Of a stretch of 64,000 bases of DNA, positions 8,434 through 18,110 are shown in pieces. The stretch lies in the NCBI GenBank assembly GCA_947625515.1, contig CANQOO010000001.1, positions 186,001 to 250,000 of the forward strand, read 5' to 3'. The stretch is from an uncultured Clostridia bacterium. Lineage in GTDB: Bacteria > Bacillota > Clostridia > Christensenellales > UBA1242. Below the pieces are notes generated by a model. It was given only the letters and a program-made list of their open reading frames with translations, made no database searches and was not told where the DNA came from. Both the position numbers and the translations under genes were made by a program. Numbering within the stretch: the stretch's first letter is position 1; every line of letters starts with the position of its first letter.

Positions 8434-10869
8434 ATGGCATTAAACAGCGGACTTTTTTCGGACAGCATTGAAAAAGTCATCAAAAACGCAAGCAAAATTG
8501 CACTTCGTTTCGGCAGCAACTTGGTTGGGACGGAGCATATCCTGTATGGGCTTGTCAGCGTGTCGGATTGCACAGCATCCAAGATTTTGGCGTCCTACGG
8601 CGTCACCGAAAATGCACTTTTCGAAATTTTTGAAGAAAGTGCCAGCGGAGTTTCGCTTTTTGGTAGCGTGGAACTCACGCCGCGGACAAAAGAACTGTTT
8701 CAAATTGCTCAAACCATCGCGATGGACCTTGGGCATTCTTTCATTGGCACAGAACATCTTTTGCTGGCAATTTTGTCAAACAGAAGTTGCTACGCCACAA
8801 GGATGCTGGAAAACTTTTTCAATCTGAATGTTGACGATGTGAAAAACAAGGTGCTTTCTTCCATGCAAATCTCTTCCGGCGAGCCAAAAAACAAAAAGGT
8901 GGACGAGGGCTCTTCAAGCGGCTCGCAAATGGCAAGTGCGTTGCCAGAAAAACTTTTGGAGATGGGCAGCGACATCACGCTCAAAGCCCGTCAGCACAAA
9001 CTTGACCCTGTGATTGGACGCGAAGAAGAAATTCAGCGTGTGATTGAAATTTTGTGCAGAAAGACCAAAAACAACCCTTGCCTTATCGGCGAGGCGGGCG
9101 TGGGCAAAACCGCTGTGGTGGAAGGCTTGGCTCAGGCGATTGCAAGCGGAGACGTGCCGGACGAAATTAAGGATAAAAGCATTTTTGCACTTGAAATTGG
9201 CGGGCTTATGGCAGGCACAAAATATCGCGGTCAGATGGAAGAAAAATTGAAAGACACCATCGAGACTATCATCCAGAACGGCAACATCATTGTGTTTATT
9301 GACGAAATTCACACGCTTGCACAGGCTGGGAGCGAAAAAGGCGAAACCAGCCCGGCAGATATGCTTAAACCATATCTTGCACGCGGCGAACTGCAAACAA
9401 TCGGTGCCACCACCACGGACGAATATCGCAAATTCATCGAAAAGGACAAGGCTTTGGAACGTCGTTTTCAGCCGGTGATGGTTAATCCGCCATCCGTTGA
9501 GCAGACCATAGAAATTTTGAAGGGCTTGAAGGACACATATGAGGCGTTCCACAAGATTAAAATCACCGACGAGGCCATATCTGCCGCGGCAAATCTTTCG
9601 GACAGATACATCACCGACCGCAGCCTGCCAGATAAGGCGATTGACCTTATTGACGAGGCGTGCAGCCGTGCCAAAGTGAACTTCACGCTCAAACCTCAAA
9701 AAGTGAGAGAACTGGAGGACAAAATCAAGTCCATCTCAGCAAGCCGCGACGAGGCAAGTTTGCAGCGAAATTACGAAAAAGCGGCGAAATTGCAGTCCGA
9801 AATCATCAATTTGGAAAACGAACTGAAAAGCCAAAACGACACCATTGTCAAGAAAAAGGGCAGCGGGCAGATTGGCGAGAATGAAATTGCGGAGGTTGTT
9901 TCCAAGTGGACAGGCATCCCTGTGACAAAACTCACGGAAGGCGAAAAGGAAAAACTTTTGCACTTGGAAGAGATTTTGCACAAGCGTGTTGTGGGGCAGG
10001 ACGAGGCAATCAACGCCATTTCCAAGGCCATTAGGCGGGCACGCGTGGGCTTGCAAGACAGCAAAAGGCCGATTGGCTCTTTCCTCTTTATGGGCCCGAC
10101 GGGCGTTGGCAAGACGGAACTTTCAAAGGCTATTGCCGAGGCACTTTTTGACAACGAAAACAACATCATTCGCATTGACATGAGCGAATATATGGAAAGT
10201 CACACTGTGTCTAAGCTTATCGGGGCACCCCCGGGATATGTGGGATTTGACGATGGCGGCCAGCTGACCGAACAGGTGCGTCGCAAGCCATACAGCGTTG
10301 TGCTTTTTGATGAGATTGAAAAGGCTCACCCAGAGGTGCTTAACAGTTTGCTTCAAATTCTGGATGACGGCCGCCTGACCGACAATCAGGGCAGAACGGT
10401 GTCTTTCAAAAACACCGTCATTATCATGACCAGCAACATTGGTGCCAGCGAAATTCGCTCACAAAAGCAGCTCGGCTTTGGCAGCGAAAGCGGCGAGAGG
10501 GCAAACGAGCGTGAGATTTACATGGACGCCCTTAAAAAGAAATTTAAGCCAGAGCTTATCAACCGCATTGACGTGATTTGCATTTTTGAGAGTTTGTCAA
10601 AACAAGACCTCCTCAAAATTGCCCACATTATGCTTGACGGCATGAACAAGCGTTTGAAGGGGCTGAGGGTGGAGGTGAAACCGGAAGCTCTTGAATTTAT
10701 TGTCGCCAAAGGCAGCAACCTCATTTATGGGGCAAGGCCGTTGAAGCGATTTATGGAACAAGAAATTGAGGACCGCATTGCAGAAAAAATTTTGCTTGGC
10801 GTCCTGCCTGAACATGGCACAATTGAAGTGGGCTTGGACGGCACACAACTCAGTTTCACCGCAAAGTGA
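8434..10869 (+). CDS. clpC: ATP-dependent Clp protease ATP-binding subunit ClpC
   Basis: Clp N domain, two AAA+ modules ([35 protein letters not shown]), UVR/M-domain between them. Confidence 0.96.
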   Translation: MALNSGLFSDSIEKVIKNASKIALRFGSNLVGTEHILYGLVSVSDCTASKILASYGVTENALFEIFEESASGVSLFGSVELTPRTKELFQIAQTIAMDLGHSFIGTEHLLLAILSNRSCYATRMLENFFNLNVDDVKNKVLSSMQISSGEPKNKKVDEGSSSGSQMASALPEKLLEMGSDITLKARQHKLDPVIGREEEIQRVIEILCRKTKNNPCLIGEAGVGKTAVVEGLAQAIASGDVPDEIKDKSIFALEIGGLMAGTKYRGQMEEKLKDTIETIIQNGNIIVFIDEIHTLAQAGSEKGETSPADMLKPYLARGELQTIGATTTDEYRKFIEKDKALERRFQPVMVNPPSVEQTIEILKGLKDTYEAFHKIKITDEAISAAANLSDRYITDRSLPDKAIDLIDEACSRAKVNFTLKPQKVRELEDKIKSISASRDEASLQRNYEKAAKLQSEIINLENELKSQNDTIVKKKGSGQIGENEIAEVVSKWTGIPVTKLTEGEKEKLLHLEEILHKRVVGQDEAINAISKAIRRARVGLQDSKRPIGSFLFMGPTGVGKTELSKAIAEALFDNENNIIRIDMSEYMESHTVSKLIGAPPGYVGFDDGGQLTEQVRRKPYSVVLFDEIEKAHPEVLNSLLQILDDGRLTDNQGRTVSFKNTVIIMTSNIGASEIRSQKQLGFGSESGERANEREIYMDALKKKFKPELINRIDVICIFESLSKQDLLKIAHIMLDGMNKRLKGLRVEVKPEALEFIVAKGSNLIYGARPLKRFMEQEIEDRIAEKILLGVLPEHGTIEVGLDGTQLSFTAK

Positions 10870-11010
10870 GAAAATCTAAGTTTCCTGAATATGACGGGGC
10901 AAAACGGACTGCGATGATAATTTCAGCATTTAAGTTAAAATCATTTGGAAAATTTGCAAAATTTTGATATGATTTGTCTATCAAAACCTTGTGGGTTAAA
11001 AGGAGAAAAT

Positions 11011-11535
11011 ATGAAAACCACATTTGTTGAAAATAAATACAAAATTTCAAAACGCTTTAAGGATGTGATGACCGAAAAGCTTGACAGGCTGGACAAATAT
11101 TTTGGCGAAACTGCCTCCGCACGCGTTGTTTGCTCCAAGCAAGGCAAGACGGAAAAATTGGAAGTGACCATCACAAACAAGGGGCTGCTGTATCGCAGTG
11201 AAGTTTCCAGCGAAAATAACTATGACAACATCGACCTGGCTCTTCCAAAACTTGAAAAGCAAATTGTTCGCAATCGCGAAAAACTTACGGACAAAAAACG
11301 CAGCACAAAGAACTTGGGCTTTGAATTTTTGGACGAGATGCCAGAACTTAAACTGCCTGACATCTATCGCAAAAAGACGTTCGACCTTGAACCTATCATG
11401 CTGGAAGAAGCCAAGGACGCCATCGAGCGTTTGGGTCACACTTTTTACGTGTTCCTCAATGCTGAAAGCGGCAGGGTGAATGTGCTCTATCGTCGCAATG
11501 ATGGCAAATTTGGGCTGATTGAAGTGAATTATTAA
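11011..11535 (+). CDS. hpf: Long-form ribosome hibernation promoting factor HPF
   Basis: RaiA/HPF N-domain and C-terminal dimerisation domain (MLEEAKDAIERLGHTFYVFLNAESGRVNVLYRRNDGKFGLIE); RBS aggag before ATG 11011. Confidence 0.92.
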   Translation: MKTTFVENKYKISKRFKDVMTEKLDRLDKYFGETASARVVCSKQGKTEKLEVTITNKGLLYRSEVSSENNYDNIDLALPKLEKQIVRNREKLTDKKRSTKNLGFEFLDEMPELKLPDIYRKKTFDLEPIMLEEAKDAIERLGHTFYVFLNAESGRVNVLYRRNDGKFGLIEVNY

Positions 11536-11617
11536 TCCCCAAAAATGTCACGCAATTTGTGCTGTGGCGGGGTGAAAGCAAAACATATTAAAATCAGTTA
11601 AAAATTAAATAATGAAG

Positions 11618-11648
11618 CAAAAAAGCCGATTTTTTCGGTTTTTTTTCT
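11618..11648 (+). terminator. Rho-independent terminator downstream of hpf
   Basis: aaaaaagccga-tttt-tcggtttttttt. Confidence 0.7.
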
Positions 11649-11671
11649 TTTATTTTGCACAAAATAGACAC

Positions 11672-12349
11672 ATGAAAAAATGTTTTATAAATATCCTTGA
11701 AGGAATGAAAATAAATTTCAGAAGCGGCAAGGCGGGGCAAGACACGCTTGTTAGGCCAATTGAATTTCACCATTCCGATTTTCCTTCTAGGTCCGGCGGC
11801 GGGCGGTGCGTTGTGCAAACAGCAAAAATTTTGGCAAAAAGAGGCGTTTTGCTCTTTCTTTGTGCCTGCTTTTGCTTGCTGTCCGCTGGGTGCACTGACG
11901 CAACAAAACTTACGGTCGCACATATAAGTGACATCACTGGGGCCCTCTCGACGGACTATGCCATCAAGGTTGTGCTGGACGAGGACGACCGTGTCAAGGA
12001 CAAATTTGTTGGGATGCAAATCATGAGCAGCGTGGAAGGACTGGCTTTAAAGTTCGGCGAAGAACTGGGCGACGACTATACGCTGCTGTTTCCCAAAAAA
12101 GATTATTGGTATAATCTCACCTATTTGATAAGTCAAACAAATGGAGTTGGCAAAGAGGCGGGATATTTGGGATATGAAGAATATGGCGACCGCGTGTTCA
12201 GATTTTCAGCAAATGAAAATGCCGAGCTCACATTCCGCATGGTGGCGGGGCAAACCAAGAAAAATAAGGATACAAATGAGGAAATTTTAGTGCTTTCCGA
12301 ACCGATTTCGGACGAGGTGAAAATTGAAATTAAAAAAGCAGAAAAATAA
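11672..12349 (+). CDS. Putative lipoprotein of unknown function
   Basis: Hydrophobic segment with lipobox-like LLSAGC; exact start uncertain (ATG 11672 or 11706). Confidence 0.65.
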   Translation: MKKCFINILEGMKINFRSGKAGQDTLVRPIEFHHSDFPSRSGGGRCVVQTAKILAKRGVLLFLCACFCLLSAGCTDATKLTVAHISDITGALSTDYAIKVVLDEDDRVKDKFVGMQIMSSVEGLALKFGEELGDDYTLLFPKKDYWYNLTYLISQTNGVGKEAGYLGYEEYGDRVFRFSANENAELTFRMVAGQTKKNKDTNEEILVLSEPISDEVKIEIKKAEK

Positions 12350-12469
12350 AAACTGAAAATGCTATTTATTAAAATGCAATTTCTTTACTGTTTGAATTTG
12401 ATTTTTACATTTTCATGGCAATTAGAAAAATAAAAGTGAAAATGAAAACAAAAAAAATAAAATTGCAAC

Positions 12470-12497
12470 AAAAAAGCGGCTTTTTTGGCCGTTTTTT
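12470..12497. terminator. Rho-independent terminator-like hairpin
   Basis: aaaaaagcggc-tttttt-ggccgtttttta-type inverted repeat with A/T flanks. Confidence 0.55.
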
Positions 12498-12540
12498 AAT
12501 TTTTTTTATTTTTTGCAGTTTTTACGCTCGCTAATTTTTA

Positions 12541-12660
12541 TTTTCAACAACTTACTTGCTTCTCACAAACTTATTCATCTTCAACAAGTGCTTGCTTCTC
12601 ACAAACTATTTCATCTCCAACAAATTCTTATTTTTCACAAACTTTTATCTTCAACAATTT
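12541..12660. repeat. About 3.5 degenerate tandem copies of a 34-37 bp unit
   Basis: CAACAA...CTTGCTTCTCACAAACTTATTCATCTT unit; CAACAA recurs at 12545, 12582, 12618 and 12652. Confidence 0.7.
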
Positions 12661-13305
12661 TTACTCTTCAATAACCTTGCCGTGTTCAAAATAAATTTTG
12701 CGTTTGCAAAGCTTTTCCGCAATTTCTGGGCGTGTGCATGCCACAATCAAGGTGGTGTCAGGGCCCTTCAATTTCTTGATCATGCTGAGAATGGCATCCA
12801 CATACACATCCGAAATGTCGTCAAAAATGTTGTCAACCAGCAGCAGATCCAGCGGGCGGAAGGTGAGGCGGATGAGCGACAAAACGTATTTATCTTCCTT
12901 GCGGATGTTCTTGATTTTTTCGTCACGAATTTTTTCCAGAGAAAAGTCGATGATGGCATTGTTTATCATCTTCTCTGCTTCACCCGGCTTGATGCCTTTT
13001 TTAAGCAAAAGATAGCGAAAATTTTCATAAACGGTCTTGTTTTCCAAAAAAACGGGGCAATAAGGCACGTAACCCACGCTGAGGTCGGTTTTGAAATCCA
13101 CCTTTTTGAGCGGGATTTTGTTGATGTAAACTTCTCCGCTGTCAGGCTCTTCCAGTTTGGCAATCACACGCAGGAGGGTGGTTTTTCCGCTGTTAAGCTC
13201 TCCGACCAGTGCCACGCTTTCGCCCACTGCAACATCAAAACTAATGTCTTCAAGGGCATAGAACTCTTTCGTGTATTTGAGATTGAGATTTTTGATTGAT
13301 AACAT
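12661..13305 (-). CDS. ABC transporter ATP-binding-like protein with degenerate motifs
   Basis: Walker [28 protein letters not shown]; overall ABC layout; signature, Q-loop, Walker B Glu and H-loop not conserved. Confidence 0.8.
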   Translation of the reverse strand: MLSIKNLNLKYTKEFYALEDISFDVAVGESVALVGELNSGKTTLLRVIAKLEEPDSGEVYINKIPLKKVDFKTDLSVGYVPYCPVFLENKTVYENFRYLLLKKGIKPGEAEKMINNAIIDFSLEKIRDEKIKNIRKEDKYVLSLIRLTFRPLDLLLVDNIFDDISDVYVDAILSMIKKLKGPDTTLIVACTRPEIAEKLCKRKIYFEHGKVIEE

Positions 13306-13613
13306 ATAAACTCCAATGTCGTCAAATTTTTTCAAATATATCTTATCATATTTTGCAAAAAAATAAAAATGATTTGCCGAAACAAATCACAAAAACTGAA
13401 CTTGCCTTCCATTTTTAAAAAACAAATTTTATTTTTTTTGTTTAACAATCTAAATTTATACCTTGCTTTCAAACAACTGAAAATTTGTCATTTTTGGGAA
13501 AATTGTGAAAATTTTGTAACTTATATATAATTTGAAAGCATTATTGATAAATTAAATATAATTTCAACTTGAAAGCAATTGATATAAAATGTAAAACAAT
13601 TTCATTTGAAGGC

Positions 13614-14198
13614 TCACATTTCTTCAAAATCGTCCGAACTGTTTGAGTGAATTTTTTTTGGCTCCTCTTTTTTCTGAGAAAGCATTTTGGAAAGAGTCTC
13701 CACCATAACGGGGTTTTGATTCTTAAAAACTCCGCTGGCAAGCATGGTGGAAAGCAAATCTTTTTGAGAGCCGTTTTTCATGAAATTCATTATTTTTTCA
13801 ACATTTATGCCGCTTTTTGGGGCATTTTTTGAATTTATATTTTCAAAATCAGCATTGGAATTTTGCCCATTTTCATTGCTTTGAATTTCAATTTGGCCAA
13901 ATCCTTGCGAAAATGGACTATTTTGAAAAATAAAATTGTCGTTTTGCGTATGTTTTTGCGTTTTTTCGCCATTTTTTGCCATTTTTTCGCTATTTTTTTC
14001 AATATTTTTAGAAAAATTTGGCTCTAAATATGAAAAATCTTGCTGAAATTGAGAAAGGTCAGTTGCATCAAAAAGCTGTGGCTCTGGCTGAGCGTGCGAA
14101 AATGTTTGAGTAATAATCATGTCGGGATAATATGCCTGTGCCCGATTTTCGTTGTTTCGTGAATTACCCCTATGATTATTGAGTGGGAAAGTGTTCAT
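13614..14198 (-). CDS. Hypothetical Asn/Gln/Lys-rich protein
   Basis: ORF from ATG 14198 (MNTFPLNNHRGNSRNNENRAQAYYPDMIITQ...); divergent to the next gene. Confidence 0.55.
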   Translation of the reverse strand: MNTFPLNNHRGNSRNNENRAQAYYPDMIITQTFSHAQPEPQLFDATDLSQFQQDFSYLEPNFSKNIEKNSEKMAKNGEKTQKHTQNDNFIFQNSPFSQGFGQIEIQSNENGQNSNADFENINSKNAPKSGINVEKIMNFMKNGSQKDLLSTMLASGVFKNQNPVMVETLSKMLSQKKEEPKKIHSNSSDDFEEM

Positions 14199-14277
14199 GT
14201 GATATTTATATGTCTGTTTGTGCGTTTTTAGTGTAAATTTTTTGCCTGAATTCATATATTGGGTTGAAGGAGGAAAA

Positions 14278-14664
14278 ATGAAACTCAGTGAAATGCCAAA
14301 GGGCTCCAATCCGCATTGTGATGCTCGAAATGTAGCATGTGGCAACACTTTTCAAGGTGACACATCCATCAAATCTCGCCAAGGGAAAGTGTGCAATGAC
14401 GCTCGCCAAAACAGGGCAGCTTTTGATGCCCGCCAAAATAAGGCAAGCGATGCTTCATCCAAGGATGTGATGCAGGCTTATCAAGAATTGCAAGGCTGTT
14501 CAAGTGACGAACTGATGAATCGCCTTGCCAGCGAAGTGCGAATGCAGAAAGAAAATGGCACTTTTGATTTTGACGGACTGAAAGATTCTGTGGAAAAAAT
14601 GAAAGGATATTTGCCCGACGCGACATATCAAAACATGATTCGCATTATTGAAACTTTGCGGTGA
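14278..14664 (+). CDS. Hypothetical 128-aa protein with DARQN repeats
   Basis: Strong RBS (gaaggagg) before ATG 14278; NDARQNRAAFDARQNKASDA repeat. Confidence 0.65.
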   Translation: MKLSEMPKGSNPHCDARNVACGNTFQGDTSIKSRQGKVCNDARQNRAAFDARQNKASDASSKDVMQAYQELQGCSSDELMNRLASEVRMQKENGTFDFDGLKDSVEKMKGYLPDATYQNMIRIIETLR

Positions 14665-14930
14665 ACGAAGTGAAAAGTAAAACGAAGGGTGTGCAAATAA
14701 AAACACGATAAATTAAACTAAAAAAATTACGCAAATAACTGCAAAAACTTGCAAAAAACGGGCAAAAATGGCGGTTTTTTGTAAAAATTAATTTTTTTCT
14801 TAAAAAATACTATATATTTTGTAATTAAAAAGTGAAGTTTTTTTATAAAGAAATTTTGAGAAATTAAAAAATATCGTCTTGAGCAATAAAAACTTTTAAA
14901 AATATTGGTTTGAGCAATTAAGGTTCTTAA

Positions 14931-16070
14931 ATGAATATTGAAAAAATTGATTGGAAACTTCTCCGGCAAATTGAAATTCTATCGGCGGAGAAAGCGGTGC
15001 CGTGTTTTGTGCATGCAAACAATTTTGACCGCACGCGAGAAGTTTTGAAAAGCAAAAAAATACATATTTTGGGTGAATATTTTTTCATTAAAACTTTTTT
15101 GTGCCGTGCCAGCCAAAAAGAAATTTTTTCGCTTTCAAATGTTGAGGTCGTGGACTTCATTTCGTCGCTTTCGGTGGCAAGCACAATGATGTATGTTTCC
15201 AAAAAAATTCTCTCCACAAAAGACTTGCATCTGTTTGGCGAGGGCGTTGGCGTGGCGTTTATTGACACCGGAATTTTTCCTCACTGTGATTTTTTGATTG
15301 GTCGTCCGCGGGTGGAAATTTTTAAGGATTTTGTGCAGAACAGGACGCAGCCGTATGACGATAATGGTCACGGCACTTTTGTCAGCGGAGTTTGTTGCGG
15401 CAGCGGGGCACTTTCCAATTTCAGATTTTCCGGCGTGGCCCCAAAAGCCTCTATTTTTGCCCTTAAAGCCCTAAACGCTCAGGGCGAGGCAAGTGCCAAC
15501 AAAATTTTGGATGCAATGGAGTGGGTTTTTGACCATCACAAACGGCTGGGGATTAAGGTTGTCTGCATGAGCTTTGGCAGCGAGCCTTTGGGGCATAACG
15601 ACCCAATCATGCTTGGGGCGGATGCACTTTGGAAGGACGGAGTGGTGGTTGTGGCGGCGGCGGGCAACAGTGGACCGGAATATCAGACGATTAAATCTCC
15701 TGGAATAAGCGGGCATATCATCACGGTGGGCGGCATTGACGACAATCGCTATGACAACGCCACTTTTAATAAGAAATATTTTGAAATCGCCGATTTTTCT
15801 TCTCGTGGGCCAGCATTTAGGAACTTTAAGCCGGATGTCGTTGCCCCAAGCGTGGACATCATTTCGTGCGGGACGAGGACGCCATACACAACTCTCAGCG
15901 GCACATCAGTCGCCACGCCAATGATTGCTGGTCTTGCATGTTTGCTGCTTGAAAAACACAAAAACGCCACGCCCAATCAGATTAAAACAATGCTTATCCG
16001 TGCCTGTCAGCCGCTGGGATTTGAGCGAAATCTTGAAGGGTTTGGCGTGCCAAGCAATTGGGCGACATAA
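14931..16070 (+). CDS. Subtilisin-like S8 serine peptidase without an evident signal peptide
   Basis: Catalytic motifs VAFIDTGI, NGHGTFVSG, LSGTSVATPMIAG. Confidence 0.92.
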   Translation: MNIEKIDWKLLRQIEILSAEKAVPCFVHANNFDRTREVLKSKKIHILGEYFFIKTFLCRASQKEIFSLSNVEVVDFISSLSVASTMMYVSKKILSTKDLHLFGEGVGVAFIDTGIFPHCDFLIGRPRVEIFKDFVQNRTQPYDDNGHGTFVSGVCCGSGALSNFRFSGVAPKASIFALKALNAQGEASANKILDAMEWVFDHHKRLGIKVVCMSFGSEPLGHNDPIMLGADALWKDGVVVVAAAGNSGPEYQTIKSPGISGHIITVGGIDDNRYDNATFNKKYFEIADFSSRGPAFRNFKPDVVAPSVDIISCGTRTPYTTLSGTSVATPMIAGLACLLLEKHKNATPNQIKTMLIRACQPLGFERNLEGFGVPSNWAT

Positions 16071-16281
16071 AAACCGTGCCTGCCCTTAAAATTTTCTATA
16101 TCTTTCTGGACAAGCCTAATTGATGTCAATGCACGCAAATTTGAAAGTGTGTTCTAATTTTTTTCTTGTCCAAATATGATATATTGAACTTTTCGACATG
16201 ACTAGACAAAATCTCCGATTTCTGGACAGTTTTAGCCTTGTCCGCAAAGCTACCTTTAAATAAAATAAAAGCGAGGTTTGT

Positions 16282-17046
16282 ATGCGTTTCTGCGTAATCA
16301 AATCCAGAACAATCAAAATTTGCATTGCAATGGCAATCGTAGCGGTGCTTTTGTCACTGTCGGTGGGCGGGGCAACTTCGGCTGAGGTGTATTTTGGCTA
16401 TTCCACACGCAAGGTGCCAATCTACAACGTCGAAACGGAAGAGAAGCAGGTGGCCATCACTTTTGATGCCGCTTGGGGTGCCGACAAGACTCAAGGGATC
16501 TTGGACATTTTGCAAGAGTTTGACTGTCGTGCAACATTTTTCTTGGTCGGCTTTTGGGTGGACGATTTTCCACAGATGGTCACTGCCATTGACCAGGCGG
16601 GCATGGAAATTGGCACCCACTCAAACACGCATCATGACATGGCGAAGCTTGACAAAGACACCATCGCACAAGAACTTGAAACCTCTTCGTCCAAAATCAA
16701 GGCGGTGACAGGCAAGGATGTGGAACTTTTCCGTGCACCATATGGCAGTTATGACAACGACCTTCTGGATGTGGCGGAAAGTTTGAACTTAAAGACCATT
16801 CAGTGGGATGTGGACAGTTTGGACTGGAAGGGGCTTTCGGCAAGCGACATCTCGGAGCGTGTTTTGTCCCGCGTCAAGAACGGCTCCATCATTTTGATGC
16901 ACAACAACTCTGACCATGTTTTGGATGGGCTTAGATTGATTTTAAATCACCTCAAAACTCAGGGCTACAAAGTGACAGCAGTTGGGGATTTGATTTATCA
17001 TCAGGATTATACAATCGACAGAAACGGCGTGCAACACAAAAATTAA
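16282..17046 (+). CDS. Polysaccharide deacetylase, PdaB-like
   Basis: N-terminal TM/signal; VAITFDAAWGADKTQGIL, EIGTHSNTHHDM, RAPYGSYD, QWDVDSLDWKG. Confidence 0.85.
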   Translation: MRFCVIKSRTIKICIAMAIVAVLLSLSVGGATSAEVYFGYSTRKVPIYNVETEEKQVAITFDAAWGADKTQGILDILQEFDCRATFFLVGFWVDDFPQMVTAIDQAGMEIGTHSNTHHDMAKLDKDTIAQELETSSSKIKAVTGKDVELFRAPYGSYDNDLLDVAESLNLKTIQWDVDSLDWKGLSASDISERVLSRVKNGSIILMHNNSDHVLDGLRLILNHLKTQGYKVTAVGDLIYHQDYTIDRNGVQHKN

Positions 17047-17061
17047 AGTGAGGAAAAATTT

Positions 17062-17748
17062 ATGAATTACGAAAAAAACAAAGACGAAAACAACAATGTT
17101 GTGCTATTGGCGGGAGCGGTGCATGAGTCGCCAAAAAAATCGCACCAAATTGACGGGGAAAATTTCTTTGAATTTTCTGTCAGCGTGAAGAGGCTTTCCG
17201 GGCAGTTGGACATCATTCCTGTCACAATCTCCGAACGCATTCTGATGGACATTCATCTGGACGTGGGAACTTTTGTTGAGGTGCGTGGGGAATATCGAAG
17301 TTACAATCGGCTGGAAGGGCAAAAAAGCAAACTTATCTTGCATCTTTTCGCCAAAGAATTTAAAATTTTGCCAACCGAATGCAACGAAAACGAAATTAAA
17401 CTTTTGGGCTTTATTTGCAAAGAACCTGTCTATCGCAAAACGCCATTTGAGCGGGAAATTTGCGATGTGCTGCTGGCGGTGAATCGGGCAAATTATGGCA
17501 AGTCAGATTATATCCCTTGCATCCTTTGGGGACGGAACGCACGCTTTATGGCGGAGCAGGGCATAGGCTGCAAAATTGAACTGACGGGCAGAATCCAGTC
17601 CCGCGAATATACCAAAAAATTTGAAAATGGGCAAAGCGAGGTTAAAACTGCATATGAAGTTTCCTGCCAAAGCATTGCCGTGCTTTCCAATGTCACAAAA
17701 CTTGAAGAGCAGAAAGAGGAACCAAAAATTGTGGCTGTGAATAATTGA
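17062..17748 (+). CDS. Single-stranded DNA-binding-like protein with two OB-fold-like halves
   Basis: Two segments each resembling an SSB OB fold (VVLLAGAVHESP...; IKLLGFICKEPVYRKTPFEREICDVLLAVNRANYGKSDYIPCILWGRNARF). Confidence 0.7.
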   Translation: MNYEKNKDENNNVVLLAGAVHESPKKSHQIDGENFFEFSVSVKRLSGQLDIIPVTISERILMDIHLDVGTFVEVRGEYRSYNRLEGQKSKLILHLFAKEFKILPTECNENEIKLLGFICKEPVYRKTPFEREICDVLLAVNRANYGKSDYIPCILWGRNARFMAEQGIGCKIELTGRIQSREYTKKFENGQSEVKTAYEVSCQSIAVLSNVTKLEEQKEEPKIVAVNN

Positions 17749-17900
17749 ATTTGAAGAAGAAAAAGTTGAAGAATTTTGTTAAATTTTTTCTTCTCATTTT
17801 TAAAAAATGTCACAACATTTCAAACATATTTGCAGCAACTTTAAACAGATTTTGTAATGAAATATAAAGAAAATTTAGAACTTATTTTTCAAAATATATC

Positions 17901-17930
17901 AAAAAAAACGCCATTTTTGGGCGTTTTTTG
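17901..17930. terminator. Rho-independent terminator-like hairpin
   Basis: aaaaaaaacgcc-attttt-gggcgttttttg. Confidence 0.7.
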
Positions 17931-18110
17931 AATTTTTAATTTTATTTATTATTTTTAATTTTGTTTTTCACTTGTTTTTCTACTTAAATTTTTGTTTAAA
18001 TTTTCGTTAAACTTTTGTTTAATTTTTCATTAATTTCTTGATAATTCAGTTTGTTTTTAAGACAAAAATTCCGGAAAAATTTTTTATTTTAAAGATTAAT
18101 TTTCACAAAT

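Noticed and set aside
12541-12660. Possible CRISPR array
   Set aside because: The copies are degenerate end to end with no conserved-repeat/unique-spacer structure and no cas genes nearby; better described as tandem duplication.
12556-13299. 247-aa plus-strand ORF
   Set aside because: Runs through the tandem repeat and antisense to the ABC-like gene; not credible as coding.
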